In this document: one piece after another, positions 18,439-26,999 of the stretch
Numbering within the stretch: the first letter of the stretch is position 1
Layout: every line of letters starts with the position of its first letter
NCBI RefSeq assembly: GCF_000283655.1
Contig: NC_016587.1
Coordinates: 248,001 to 312,000 of the forward strand
Direction: 5' to 3'
Source of the DNA: Azospirillum lipoferum 4B
GTDB taxonomy: Bacteria; Pseudomonadota; Alphaproteobacteria; Azospirillales; Azospirillaceae
Length of the DNA: 64,000 bases
The notes under the pieces: generated by a model
What the model was told of the DNA's origin: nothing
Seen by the model: only the letters and a program-made list of their open reading frames with translations
Databases searched by the model: none
Program-made: the position numbers and the translations under genes

Positions 18439-19646
18439 TCCACCGGGACCAGCACGCCGTCGGGGCGGAAACGCGCCATCAGCAGGTCTTGCGGTCCCAG
18501 CGCCTCGTGCCGGCCGGGGGCGAAGGGGCGCTCGAAATCGCGGATCACCCCGCGATAGGGGCCGACCTGCTCCAGCGCATCGCGGACGGCGGCCCGGTCG
18601 GTGGTGCCGGCGCGGTCGATCGCCAGGGCCAGGATGCGGGTCAGGTCGTAGGCGTGCAGGAAGCCGACCGGCGACACGATGTCCTCCGGCCGGTGGATGC
18701 CGAACAGGCGACCCGCCGTCTCCAGCACCGGAGCCAGCCGTTCGGGCGGGATGCGGAAGGGGCTGACCGTCTGGATCACGCTGAAGTCGACCTCCTGCAG
18801 GGCCGGTCCGGCCTGTCCCGTGAAATCGCCGCCGGTGACGCCCCAATGGCTGAGGATCGGCAGCCGCCGGGCGGGCGGCAGGGCCGCCACCTCGCGGACC
18901 AGCACGGCGGCCTCGTCGTCGTTGGCGACCAGCAGGATCGCCTGGGCGCCGGCGGCCTCCAGCTCCTCGTACTTGTCGATCAGCTTGCGGTCGCGCCAGT
19001 TGTACCAGGCGGTGCCGACCACGCTCGGGCTGTTGCGCCCGGCGAGATGACGCCTGGCCGCCTCCAGGTTGGAGCGCCCCCAGGCGGTGTTGGTCAGCAG
19101 CAGCCCGATGCGGGTCAGCCCGCGGTCGGCGGCGCGCGTCAGCAGGAAGGGCATGGCCAGCCCGTCGCGCAGGGACAGGCGGAAGATGTAGTTGGGCTCC
19201 ATCCCGTTGTCGACGATGCCGTCCGCCGACGACCAGGGCGCCAGGAACAGGGTGCGGGTCTGCCGCAGGACCGGCAGCTCCTCGATCACCACCGGGCTGA
19301 ACCGGCCGCCGAACACCGCGACCAGGTCGGGGATGGTGGCGAGTTCCCGGATGTTCTTGATGCCGCGGGCGGAGATCGACCGGTGTTCGCGCGTGATCAG
19401 GGCCAGCGGCCGGCCGCCCAGCACGCCGCCCCGGCGGTTGATGTCGTCGATGGCGGTCAGGATGCCGCGCTCTATCGCCTCGGCCGAGGTGCTGTTGCTC
19501 AGCCCGAATTCGCCGTCCAGCGCCAGGATCACCGGGTCGGGTCCGGCCGCCGTCCTGACGGCCTCGGCCGCAGCCGCCGGTACAGCCCACGCGAGCGCAA
19601 GCAGAAGAAGTGCTGGCTTAAGAAGGCGAGTGGCTGCGGCAAACAT
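18435..19646 (-). CDS. periplasmic ligand-binding protein (LivK type)
   Basis: 403 residues beginning MFAAATRLLKPALLLLALAW, a signal peptide with likely cleavage after VPAAAA. The mature part is a type I periplasmic binding fold (Peripla_BP_6): GILTAIDDINRRGGVLGGRP near the N-terminus and YDLTRILALAIDRA near the C-terminus. No permease or ATPase genes are adjacent; instead it overlaps a membrane histidine kinase, so it more likely acts as a sensor input than a transporter part. An in-frame start 21 codons upstream (19709) is possible but would precede the hydrophobic leader with a polar segment. The ligand is unknown. Confidence 0.85.
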   Translation of the reverse strand: MFAAATRLLKPALLLLALAWAVPAAAAEAVRTAAGPDPVILALDGEFGLSNSTSAEAIERGILTAIDDINRRGGVLGGRPLALITREHRSISARGIKNIRELATIPDLVAVFGGRFSPVVIEELPVLRQTRTLFLAPWSSADGIVDNGMEPNYIFRLSLRDGLAMPFLLTRAADRGLTRIGLLLTNTAWGRSNLEAARRHLAGRNSPSVVGTAWYNWRDRKLIDKYEELEAAGAQAILLVANDDEAAVLVREVAALPPARRLPILSHWGVTGGDFTGQAGPALQEVDFSVIQTVSPFRIPPERLAPVLETAGRLFGIHRPEDIVSPVGFLHAYDLTRILALAIDRAGTTDRAAVRDALEQVGPYRGVIRDFERPFAPGRHEALGPQDLLMARFRPDGVLVPVE

Positions 19647-19913
19647 TGTCCGTCGTTCGATCGATACGGCGGACGGAAGACGGGAGCTTCCGCGCGCGGA
19701 ACGCGGCACTATGGGTGGGCGGAAGCCGTCGGGTCAATCTGTCCTTCGGCCGAGCCGGCGGCGCTGACGCCCCCTTGCCCTTCCCGACGGTTGTTCTTTT
19801 CTGGGTGTTTTATTATCGCGGACAGCACGCCAAGGGCGCCGGATGCGCCGCCCGCCGAGCCGGCGCTGCGTGGTGGGCGGCTGCGTGGGGGCGGCGCATC
19901 GGTCGCTGCGGCG

Positions 19914-20339
19914 TCAGACCAGCTTGGCGGTCAGGCTGATCTCTGTGCCGGCAAGCGCCTTCGACACCGGGCAGTTGGCCTTGGCGCCGGCCGCCTGTTC
20001 CTGGAAGGCGGCGTCGTCGATGCCGGGAATCTCCGCCTCGCACTCCAGCTCGATCCGGCTGATGGCGAAACCGGCGCCGGCCTTTTCCAGATGGACCCTG
20101 GCGGTGGTGTGGACGCGGGTCGGGGGGTGGCCGGCTTGGGAGAGTCCGGCCGACAGCGCCATGGAGAAGCAGCCGGCATGCGCCGCCGCGATCAGCTCCT
20201 CCGGATTGGTGCCCTGTCCGTTTTCGAACCGCGACGGGAAGGAATAGGCGCCTTCGAAGGCGCCGCTGCCAAGCCGCATCTTGCCGCTGCCCGATTTCAG
20301 GTCGCCGCGCCATTCGGCGTCCGAGTGCCGCATCGCCAT
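19914..20339 (-). CDS. OsmC-family peroxide reductase
   Basis: 141 residues. OsmC/Ohr fold with both reactive Cys: AAAHAGCFSMALSAGL (about 57) and AKANCPVSKAL (about 122). The spacing and the motif TNPEELIAAAHAGCF place it in the OsmC branch. It detoxifies organic hydroperoxides in the cytoplasm using thiols. Single gene; SD GGGGAG about 8 nt before the ATG. Confidence 0.9.
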   Translation of the reverse strand: MAMRHSDAEWRGDLKSGSGKMRLGSGAFEGAYSFPSRFENGQGTNPEELIAAAHAGCFSMALSAGLSQAGHPPTRVHTTARVHLEKAGAGFAISRIELECEAEIPGIDDAAFQEQAAGAKANCPVSKALAGTEISLTAKLV

Positions 20340-20489
20340 GTCGGTGTCTCCCCTTTCAGGTCATGGTGGTTCCGGCCCGCGCGTCGGGACCGGTCCCGCC
20401 TGACCTAGGGCGGTGGAGCGTCGCGGCCAGCGGCATAACACCTTCGCGCTCAACTGGCGCGCTCAACTGGCGCGCCGGCCTTCCGGAGG

Positions 20490-20741
20490 TCACGCCTCCT
20501 GAACGGTTTCGATTTCCGACAGGTCGGACAGGCGGCGGGCCAGCCGTTCGGTGCAGCGGACCTCCAGGATGCCGAAGCCGGCATTGGGGGCGATGGCGTG
20601 CAGGTCGCCGGCCATGCCGTTCTCGCTGGCCAGCCGGCGCACGCGCTCCACCATGGCGTCCCGTTCCGGCCGGCCGGGGCGCAGGCCGGGCAGGGGGCGC
20701 GTGAAATGGAGCTTGTAGCGTTTGAAGATCGAAGGGGCCAT
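20490..20741 (-). CDS. small protein of unknown function
   Basis: 83 residues: a basic N-terminus (IFKRYKLHFTRPLPGLRPGR) and a second half of alternating helix and strand (RCTERLARRLSDLSEIETVQ). No signal peptide or membrane helix, no recognised family. The compact fold pattern and GC3 bias support coding. It stands alone between osmC and another small gene on the same strand. Confidence 0.55.
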   Translation of the reverse strand: MAPSIFKRYKLHFTRPLPGLRPGRPERDAMVERVRRLASENGMAGDLHAIAPNAGFGILEVRCTERLARRLSDLSEIETVQEA

Positions 20742-20861
20742 CGGGTCACGGGTGCGAGGTGGGGGCGGTTGCCTCGGACAGAGCGTCTTTGGGCACCGGC
20801 CCCCGGATCTCGCACAGGCCGGGCATGCGATGCCAGCCCGAAAAGGCCTTATCCCGGCGGC

Positions 20862-21029
20862 TTACGTCTTGGGCTCGACATTCTCCGCGCCGGTGCGGGT
20901 GCCGCCGAAGCGGTCGGCGCCCTTGGCGTCGGGGGCGTCGGGCTTCTTGTGGTTGCCGGTGTTCTGCTCGCCCTCGGTATGGCGGACGGTCTCTTCGGTG
21001 TGGGGCTGCTTGTTCTGCGAACCGGTCAT
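20862..21029 (-). CDS. 55-residue hydrophilic protein
   Basis: Starts MTGSQNKQPHTEETVRHTEG and ends AENVEPKT. Almost entirely polar, rich in Thr, Gly, Lys, Asp and Glu, without hydrophobic core, so it is probably disordered. GGGAG lies about 10 nt upstream of the ATG. Such short polar proteins occur in related bacteria, often linked to stress, but there is no direct evidence of function. Confidence 0.5.
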   Translation of the reverse strand: MTGSQNKQPHTEETVRHTEGEQNTGNHKKPDAPDAKGADRFGGTRTGAENVEPKT

Positions 21030-21083
21030 CGGGGGGAAGCTCCCATCATATAAGGTATCCTTCCCTCAACCGGTTCGGGCGCC

Positions 21084-21431
21084 CTACCGTTCCCGTGCCA
21101 TCGCCTGCGCCACCGTCATCCACCGCTCCTCCTCGTCGGCCCCCTCATCCCCGTCGCGCAGCGCACGCAAAGGAGGCCAGACGCCGAGCCGGCTGGAACG
21201 GCGCAGGGCGAAGAAGCGGTCGAGCTCCTCGTCGGTCGGCAGCCGGTCGTCCTTGCGCTGGTTGCAGCGGCGGTGCGCCAGCACGACGTTGGCCGGATCG
21301 TCGATCCCGCCATAGGCCTGGGGGATCAGGTGGTCGAAGGTCGCCTTCGCCCCCACCGGCCCGTCGCAGAAGAAGCAGCGCCCGCCCTGCTGGACGTCCA
21401 TCAGTCTGGCATCGTCCGGCGTGACGGGCAT
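21084..21431 (-). CDS. HNH endonuclease domain protein
   Basis: 115 residues. A CxxC pair (RCFFCDGPVG, about 20) precedes the HNH core ATFDHLIPQAYGGIDDPANV and LAHRRCNQRKDD, with the third zinc-site Cys in RRCNQ. A tail of about 50 residues follows. It probably cuts or nicks DNA, but the role is unknown; similar stand-alone HNH proteins are common housekeeping or defence-associated genes. It lies 21 nt after rimO on the same strand. Confidence 0.85.
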   Translation of the reverse strand: MPVTPDDARLMDVQQGGRCFFCDGPVGAKATFDHLIPQAYGGIDDPANVVLAHRRCNQRKDDRLPTDEELDRFFALRRSSRLGVWPPLRALRDGDEGADEEERWMTVAQAMARER

Positions 21432-21452
21432 GGCGCTCCCCCTTCCAAGGCG

Positions 21453-22823
21453 TTACAGGTCGCGCTCGACGCTGCCCCACAGGTCGTATTCGTCGGCATG
21501 CTCGATGGTGACGTCGACCATGTCGCCGGGCTTCAGGCCGGTCTCGCCGTTCAGGAAGACGTTGCCGTCGATTTCCGGCGCGTCGGCATAGGAGCGGCCG
21601 ATGGCCCCGTCCTCGTCCACCTCGTCGATCAGCACGCCCAGCGTCCAGCCCACCTTCTGCTGGAGCCGCTCGGCGCTGATCGCCTTCTGCGTCTCCATGA
21701 AGCGCTCCCAGCGCTCCTGCTTGACCTCTTCCGGGACGGCGCCGGGCAGGTCGTTGGCGGTCGCACCCTCCACCGGCTCGTACTTGAAGCAGCCGACGCG
21801 GTCGAGCTGGGCCTCCTTCAGCCAGTCCAGCATGAACTGGAAGTCCTCCTCCGTCTCGCCGGGGAAGCCGGTGATGAAGGTGGAGCGCAGGACCAGATGC
21901 GGGCAGTCCTGCCGCCACTTGCGGATGCGGTCCAGCTGCTTTTCCTGGGCGGCCGGGCGGCGCATCGCCTTCAGCACGGTGGGCGAGGCATGCTGGAACG
22001 GGATGTCGAGATAGGGGAGGATCTTGCCCTCCGCCATCAGCGGGATGACCTCGTCCACATGCGGATAGGGGTAGACGTAGTGCAGGCGGACCCACAGGTC
22101 GAAATTCGCCAGCTCGTTGCACAGGTCGAAGAAGCGGGTGCGGACCTCGCGGTCGTACCATTTCTCCGTCTTGTACTTCACGTCGACGCCGTAGGCGCTG
22201 GTGTCCTGGGAGATGACCAGCAGTTCCTTGACGCCGGCGACCGCCAGCTTTTCCGCCTCGCGCAGGACGGAATGGATCGGCCGGCTGACCAGATCGCCGC
22301 GAAGGCTGGGGATGATGCAGAAGCTGCAGCGGTTGTTGCAGCCCTCGGAAATCTTCAGGTAGGCGTAGTGGCGCGGGGTCAGCCGCAGCCCTTCCGGCGG
22401 CACCAGATCGGTGAAGGGGTTGTGCGTCGGCGGCACCGCCTCGTGCACGGCGCTGACCACCTGCTCGTACTGGTGGGGGCCGGTGACGGCCAGCACGTCG
22501 GGGTGGATCTGCCGGATCATGTCCGATTCCACGCCCATGCAGCCGGTGACGATGACCCGCCCGTTTTCCTTGATCGCCTCGCCGATGGCGTCCAGCGATT
22601 CCTTCTTGGCGCTGTCGAGGAAACCGCAGGTGTTGACCAGCACGACGTCGGCGCCGTCGTAGCTGGGGGAGATCTCGTACCCCTCCGCGCGCAGGCGCGT
22701 CAGGATGCGCTCTGAATCGACGAGCGCCTTCGGGCAGCCGAGGCTGACGATGCCGACCTTCGGGGCGCCCATGCTCTGGGCGGCGGCCGGCGATGCGGAC
22801 TTCGGAACGGGAGATGTGGTCAT
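21453..22823 (-). CDS. rimO: ribosomal protein S12 methylthiotransferase
   Basis: 456 residues. UPF0004 domain (about 24-115, with [16 protein letters not shown] and [19 protein letters not shown]), radical-SAM core with [15 protein letters not shown] (about 170), and C-terminal TRAM domain. RimO adds a methylthio group to the conserved Asp of S12. The N-terminal [13 protein letters not shown] separates RimO from MiaB. The protein carries two iron-sulfur clusters and works in the cytoplasm. Confidence 0.96.
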   Translation of the reverse strand: MTTSPVPKSASPAAAQSMGAPKVGIVSLGCPKALVDSERILTRLRAEGYEISPSYDGADVVLVNTCGFLDSAKKESLDAIGEAIKENGRVIVTGCMGVESDMIRQIHPDVLAVTGPHQYEQVVSAVHEAVPPTHNPFTDLVPPEGLRLTPRHYAYLKISEGCNNRCSFCIIPSLRGDLVSRPIHSVLREAEKLAVAGVKELLVISQDTSAYGVDVKYKTEKWYDREVRTRFFDLCNELANFDLWVRLHYVYPYPHVDEVIPLMAEGKILPYLDIPFQHASPTVLKAMRRPAAQEKQLDRIRKWRQDCPHLVLRSTFITGFPGETEEDFQFMLDWLKEAQLDRVGCFKYEPVEGATANDLPGAVPEEVKQERWERFMETQKAISAERLQQKVGWTLGVLIDEVDEDGAIGRSYADAPEIDGNVFLNGETGLKPGDMVDVTIEHADEYDLWGSVERDL

Positions 22824-23133
22824 CGCGCGCGTATACCGCCGATTGGGAGATTGCGCCAGTGAAACATGGCGGCCAAGCGGATCGGCATGGCCGCCATGCC
22901 GATTCCGCCTATGATCCCCAACGGTTTTCCGCGGCCGGGCCTTGGCCGGATGGTCTCGAACGATGCGACAATTCGCAACAAACGGGTAAAGTGTTCACAG
23001 TTCCGTTTTCAGTTCAGTCGCGCTACAGTATGTGACGATCTCATGATCGAAGTGGCTGCCGCCTTGCAGCGATAGCTGCGTGCCCCTTTGTACGCCCATC
23101 GTATAGCCACTAAACTTTATAGAGTGGAAAAAA
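22824..23133. other. 310-bp gap between rimO and the MarR gene
   Basis: No gene is seen. It should hold the divergent promoters of rimO and the MarR regulator. Short inverted arms CCACT (23107-23111) and AGTGG (23123-23127) flank an A/T-rich centre just before the MarR start and are a possible autoregulatory site. Confidence 0.4.
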
Positions 23134-23733
23134 ATGGACTTTGCAAAAGTGCGCGGCGTTGCTGCGGGCCGTATGGCGGTTCGGAAGAACGGCGCGCCGG
23201 ATCGCGCTCCGATCGGTTCTCCCATCGGAGCGGGTTCGATCGGAGCCGGGCCCATGGGAGCCGGGCCCATTGGAGCCGGAATGGACATCGCCCACTCGGA
23301 TCACACCGGCGGCGCGTCGCCGCAGGCCATTGCCGACGTGATGCTGCAGATCGCCCACATCGCGGACAGCCTTGGCTACACCCACGGCCTGAAGCCGTCG
23401 CAGTGGACGGCGCTGCGCTATTTCGCCGGCGCCAACAACAGCCAGCGCACCGTGTCGGCCTTTGCCGATTTCCACGCCACCACGCGCGGCGCCGCCTCGC
23501 AGATGGTGGAAGTGCTGGTGGGCAAGGAGCTGCTGGTCCGCGTCCCGGTTCCGGAGGATCGCCGCGTCACCCAGCTCCACCCGACGCCCAAGGCGCTGGA
23601 GCTGTTGCGCCACGACCCGCTCAACGACTTCGCCGGTGTCATCGGCACCCTGCCGGCCGACGACCAGTATCGACTGGCCGAGACGCTGACCAGCCTGCTG
23701 CGCGGCCTGCTGGAACGGCGGCAGTCGGTCTGA
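23134..23733 (+). CDS. MarR-family transcriptional regulator
   Basis: 199 residues as read from 23134. A winged helix-turn-helix (about 90-165; VSAFADFHATTRGAASQMVE as recognition region, wing VPVPEDRRVTQLHPT) is clear. The first ~50 residues are unusual: a Gly/Pro-rich run of pentapeptides (IGAGS, IGAGP, MGAGP, IGAGM). An ATG at 23281 (MDIAHSDH), itself preceded by GGAG, could be the true start, leaving the repeat untranslated. A minisatellite also covers the 3' end. Target unknown. Confidence 0.8.
   Translation: MDFAKVRGVAAGRMAVRKNGAPDRAPIGSPIGAGSIGAGPMGAGPIGAGMDIAHSDHTGGASPQAIADVMLQIAHIADSLGYTHGLKPSQWTALRYFAGANNSQRTVSAFADFHATTRGAASQMVEVLVGKELLVRVPVPEDRRVTQLHPTPKALELLRHDPLNDFAGVIGTLPADDQYRLAETLTSLLRGLLERRQSV
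23227..23280 (+). repeat. 15-bp minisatellite at the 5' end of the MarR gene
   Basis: The unit GGAGCCGGGCCCATG is repeated from 23242 and 23257, with a partial copy at 23272 and a diverged copy before 23242. Fifteen base pairs keep the frame, so changes in copy number would lengthen or shorten the pentapeptide run rather than shift the frame. Confidence 0.75.
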
Positions 23734-23766
23734 TCGGTTCGGTCTGATCGGTTCGGTCCGATCCTT
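23725..23766 (+). repeat. 14-bp tandem repeat over the MarR stop codon
   Basis: TCGGTCTGATCGGT is repeated twice exactly (23725, 23739) and once imperfectly (23753). The first copy contains the last codons and the TGA stop of the MarR gene. Confidence 0.75.
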
Positions 23767-23793
23767 TCGGGGCGGCCAGCCGGCCGCACCCCC

Positions 23794-24777
23794 TCAGGGC
23801 TTGCGGCAGACGGCAACCGCCGCTTCCAGCCCGCGCTGTTCCCGCTCGCTCAGGCGATTGGCGACGAAGCCTTCCCACAGCCCATTCCGTGCCAGCTCCG
23901 ACTGCACGCAGCGGCAATTGGCCGTGCAGGTCGCGGATGCGACGCCGGCGCGCTCGCAGTTCGCCACGCAGGCGGCCTGGAAATCGCGCACCGCCGGCGC
24001 CTCCACCGGCAGGATCTGTGCCGCCGCCCAGGCGATGGCGAACAGCAACGGCTGGTGCAGCAGATAGACCGCAAGGCTGTGCCGTCCGGCCAGCGCCAGA
24101 ATCCGCCGGGCGGCACCGGTCACCGCCACGCCCTCGCCGATCCCCGGCCATAGCCGTGCCAGCCCGATCCCCGTCAGCACGGCGCCGATCCAGGGCAGGA
24201 CCGGGACGAAATCGTTGGACTCCGGCGCCACGCTGGTCATGCCGATCCAGCGCAGCCATGGACCGTCGAAGACGGGGAAGGACAGCGAGGTGCCGGCGAG
24301 CACCGCCGCAGCAGCCGCCGTCAGGGTCAGCGCCGCCGGCAGTCGGACGAAGGCAAGGCCGACGATGCTCGCCAGCACGATGTGGTGCAGCACGCCGAAG
24401 AAGATCGGGCTGTCGGGGAACAGGGCATAGGATGCCGCCGACACCGCCGCCGCCCCGGCCGCCACCCGCCCCAGCCGGCGGACGAAGCGTCCGGTGTCCA
24501 ACCCGTCGCGGGTCGCCAGAACCAGCCCTATGCCGGCCAGCAACAGGAAGCTGGACAGGATCGCCGTGCGGGCGGCGAGCCAGAGCGGGTCGCCCAGCAG
24601 GTCGAAGCGGGCGAGCCCGAAATAGGTGGCGTCCCAACTGGCGTGATAAAGCGCCATCGCGACCAGCGCCAGCCCGCGCGCGACGTCGATTGCCGGGCGG
24701 CGTGAACCGCCTGTCTTGGAGCCGCCTGCCGTGCCCGGAGTTGAGCCTTGCGCCGGCACACCGTCGACTGCGCTCAT
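23794..24777 (-). CDS. DUF1624 / heparan-glucosaminide acetyltransferase-like membrane protein
   Basis: 327 residues, about eight membrane helices. The N-terminus DVARGLALVAMALYHASWDA carries the conserved Arg and His pattern of the DUF1624/YeiB-type acyltransferase fold. The C-terminal ~65 residues after the last helix are unusual: six Cys in a pattern CxxxC...CxxxCxC plus a final Cys. It overlaps the upstream DUF429 gene by 4 nt (ATGA), which fixes the start at 24777 rather than 24807. Substrate unknown; possibly acyl transfer to a cell-envelope sugar. Confidence 0.8.
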   Translation of the reverse strand: MSAVDGVPAQGSTPGTAGGSKTGGSRRPAIDVARGLALVAMALYHASWDATYFGLARFDLLGDPLWLAARTAILSSFLLLAGIGLVLATRDGLDTGRFVRRLGRVAAGAAAVSAASYALFPDSPIFFGVLHHIVLASIVGLAFVRLPAALTLTAAAAAVLAGTSLSFPVFDGPWLRWIGMTSVAPESNDFVPVLPWIGAVLTGIGLARLWPGIGEGVAVTGAARRILALAGRHSLAVYLLHQPLLFAIAWAAAQILPVEAPAVRDFQAACVANCERAGVASATCTANCRCVQSELARNGLWEGFVANRLSEREQRGLEAAVAVCRKP

Positions 24778-25679
24778 GATCCCGTCATCCCCACGCCGAA
24801 AATCCATCCTTCCTGCCGCCGCGCCGTTTCGTCCAGCCCCGGCGGCGCCCAGGCCTGCGGCAGTCCGGCGAGCCAGCGCAGGCCGGCGGCTGACACCAGC
24901 GCGTCGCTGTCATGGTCGCTGATGATGCCGGTCCGTTCCAGCGGACGCGAGCCCAGCCGGTGCAGCGCCTCGTCCAACTCGGCGGCGTCGCGGATTTTGC
25001 GCTGGCCGAAGCCGGTGTGTTTCAGGAACAGGCGCGGGTAGATCTCCACCATCACGCTACGGCCCGCCGCCGGATCTTCGAAGGGCCACACCGCCAGCCG
25101 TCCGGGCAGCGCCGCGCGCAGGGCGCGCAGCACCCGCATGCCGGCGAGCGCGCCCTTGCCGACCTGACGCGAGCCGATCAGCTTGTAGGGGCTTTGCGGA
25201 TGGCCGAGCCCGTCGGCGCGGCAGGCCCATTCGGTTGCCCGGTGCGGGTCCTCGTACCAGTCCGGCTGCGGGCCGCGATGCCAGAAGCCGGCGCCATGCA
25301 GCGGATGGACGGCGAAAGGGCCGCCGCCGAAATCCGGCTCATTGGCGCAGACCTCCTCCACCGCGTCCCACAGCTCGAAGACGGTGGCCTCCAGGCCGGG
25401 AAAGCCGCGCGCCGCCACCGCGAAGGGGAGGGAGAAGGCGCAGTCGATGCCGACCAAGGCTGGTTCGCGCGCCAGTTCCGTCCTGAGCCAGTCGAACAGA
25501 GCCGTCCGCGACCACCAGCCGCCGGGGCCGTCCACCAGGATGGGGGCGGCATCGCCGTCCCGGCACTCCGCCACCGCGATGCCGGCATAGCGCTTGCCGC
25601 GGGCGCCGGACCAGTCGATGGCGATGAAGCGGGGGAAGGCCGGTGCCGCCGGTGGCGCGGCCATCATGCCGGCCATCAT
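24774..25679 (-). CDS. DUF429-like RNase H-fold protein
   Basis: About 301 residues from the Met at 25679 (a further Met at 25667). FIAIDWSGARGKRYAGIAVA near the N-terminus and GIDCAFSLPFAV (about 70) give two acidic residues as in the RNase H-like nuclease fold of DUF429; SDHDSDALVSAAGLRWL near the C-terminus supplies further acidic residues. Predicted nuclease; no activity is established. It overlaps the following membrane gene by 4 nt, so the two form an operon. The frame is open for another 68 codons upstream, but those encode the tail of an unrelated hydrolase. Confidence 0.75.
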   Translation of the reverse strand: MMAGMMAAPPAAPAFPRFIAIDWSGARGKRYAGIAVAECRDGDAAPILVDGPGGWWSRTALFDWLRTELAREPALVGIDCAFSLPFAVAARGFPGLEATVFELWDAVEEVCANEPDFGGGPFAVHPLHGAGFWHRGPQPDWYEDPHRATEWACRADGLGHPQSPYKLIGSRQVGKGALAGMRVLRALRAALPGRLAVWPFEDPAAGRSVMVEIYPRLFLKHTGFGQRKIRDAAELDEALHRLGSRPLERTGIISDHDSDALVSAAGLRWLAGLPQAWAPPGLDETARRQEGWIFGVGMTGS

Positions 25680-25744
25680 GCAGGACACCGGCCGTGCCGG
25701 TCGGGGGGCGGGGGCGCGTTCCGCCGTTGCCGCTTCCCGGCCCT

Positions 25745-25942
25745 GGCCATCCGCCGCAAAGTCGGAGTGGAGAAAGTCGGCCAACAACCGGTTGACCGCT
25801 TCGGGTTCCTCATGCTGCACCCTGTGGGAAGCCTGCGTCAGGTGTTCAACCTGCACTGTATCGCACAGAGCCGCCGCCGGCACCGCCGGCGAGGCGCAGG
25901 ATGTCCTCCGCCAGACGGTCGATGCGGAAACCGTCGCGGACC
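25745..25942 (-). pseudogene. alpha/beta-hydrolase remnant
   Basis: A minus-strand segment resembles two separated pieces of one hydrolase: DGFRIDRLAEDILRL (the region after the oxyanion-hole loop) and, in another frame directly after it, ASHRVQHEEPEAVNRLLADF, which looks like the catalytic-His strand and last helix. The middle of the protein, including the nucleophile elbow, is absent. The second piece reads in frame into the DUF429 gene. Best explained as a gene with a large internal deletion. Confidence 0.5.
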
Positions 25943-26002
25943 CATCGCCGCGGCCGTCATCATCGCAAGTGGGGATTGTCCGACGGACGGGGGCGGAAGC
26001 GC

Positions 26003-26674
26003 TCAGACGGTGACGGAGACGAGGCCGCCCGGCGAGCCGCCAAAGCCGCCGGCCGTCACGACGGGCGTGAAGCCGCCAGTGGCCGGCGACGTGCCGGTGG
26101 AGACGCCGGAAGGGGCGCTTGCGGAGGCTGCCGGTCCGCTGCTGACGGTGGCGCTGGCGAAGGACACGCCGAGGGATGTGCCGCCGCCCGATCCTGTCCC
26201 GCCGGTGCTTCGGGTCGCAGCGGAGCCTGTTCCCGATGCCGTCCCGGCCGTTCCGTCGCTGGAACCGGCGGACGGATCGGCCGCATCGCCGCTTGCCATC
26301 TGCGTCGCGGCGGCGGATTTCTTCTGCTCGTCCTGCGCAAGACGGCCGGCGGCGCGGCGATATTCCTCGACAACGCGCTGGGACGGAATCTGGTCCTGGG
26401 TTTCGCCGGTTTCGAAGTCGCGGAAATAGAGCACAGCGACCCGCGCACCCTGGTCGTAGCGCATATAGGGGCTGATATAGCCGGCGCCGGACGCTTTGTC
26501 CGCCTCCGTCCCGGTGGCGGTGGCGGTGGCGGCGCCGGTGGGGGCGGGGGTGCCGCCGGTCTGGATCGGGGCTGGCTGGCTGGAGTTTGCCGACGAGACG
26601 GCGACGCCGGCCTCCGTCGGTTGGAAGGCCGTCGGGCGGACTGCCGTCGTGCTGGAAACGCCACGGATCTCCAT
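26003..26674 (-). CDS. low-complexity protein of unknown function
   Basis: 223 residues. Ser/Thr/Ala/Gly/Pro-rich ends flank a well-structured centre, YISPYMRYDQGARVAVLYFR and a following segment with DFETGETQDQIPSQRVVEEY (about 65-110). No signal peptide or membrane helix. GGGAGG about 6 nt before the ATG supports the start. The conserved centre suggests an interaction module between disordered arms; no known family is recognised. It lies next to a smaller protein with a similar make-up. Confidence 0.6.
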   Translation of the reverse strand: MEIRGVSSTTAVRPTAFQPTEAGVAVSSANSSQPAPIQTGGTPAPTGAATATATGTEADKASGAGYISPYMRYDQGARVAVLYFRDFETGETQDQIPSQRVVEEYRRAAGRLAQDEQKKSAAATQMASGDAADPSAGSSDGTAGTASGTGSAATRSTGGTGSGGGTSLGVSFASATVSSGPAASASAPSGVSTGTSPATGGFTPVVTAGGFGGSPGGLVSVTV

Positions 26675-26768
26675 CGGTGCCTCCCGCGTCTGTTGTCCGC
26701 TGACTGGGGCGGGCCTTTTCCGGCTGCCGCTCCGCTCCGCTCTCCCGCCGTTCCGATCCGGATCCCGG

Positions 26769-26999
26769 TCAGACCGTGATGTTCAGGTTCTGGCCGCGGG
26801 TCGGGGTGGTGTTGCCGCCGCCGGAACCGGACTGGACGTTCTGCGCCTCCTGCTGGCGGCGGGTGCGTTCGTCCTGGTCTTCCTGTGCGGATTCGACCTG
26901 CGAGGTGGACCGCTGCGCCGCGGCCGGACCGCTGCTGAGCGGGGTGACGTAGGGCTGCTGCTGATAGCCGCCGATACCGCCGATGCTGCTCACGCCCAT
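26769..26999 (-). CDS. small Gln/Ser/Gly-rich protein
   Basis: 76 residues from MGVSSIGGIGGYQQQPYVTP to QNLNITV, with a charged helical middle (QEDQDERTRRQQEAQNVQ). The start at 26999 has GGAGGAA about 7 nt upstream; longer in-frame reading has no ribosome site. No secretion signal. Same strand as the larger low-complexity protein that follows 94 nt later, perhaps one transcript. Function unknown. Confidence 0.6.
   Translation of the reverse strand: MGVSSIGGIGGYQQQPYVTPLSSGPAAAQRSTSQVESAQEDQDERTRRQQEAQNVQSGSGGGNTTPTRGQNLNITV

Noticed and set aside
16051-19590. Single 1179-residue kinase fusion
   Set aside because: The part upstream of 18438 is an out-of-frame reading of the binding-protein gene; the ATGA overlap gives the kinase its own start.
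23227-23280. CRISPR-like array
   Set aside because: The repeats are contiguous 15-bp units without spacers, and there is no cas gene in the window.
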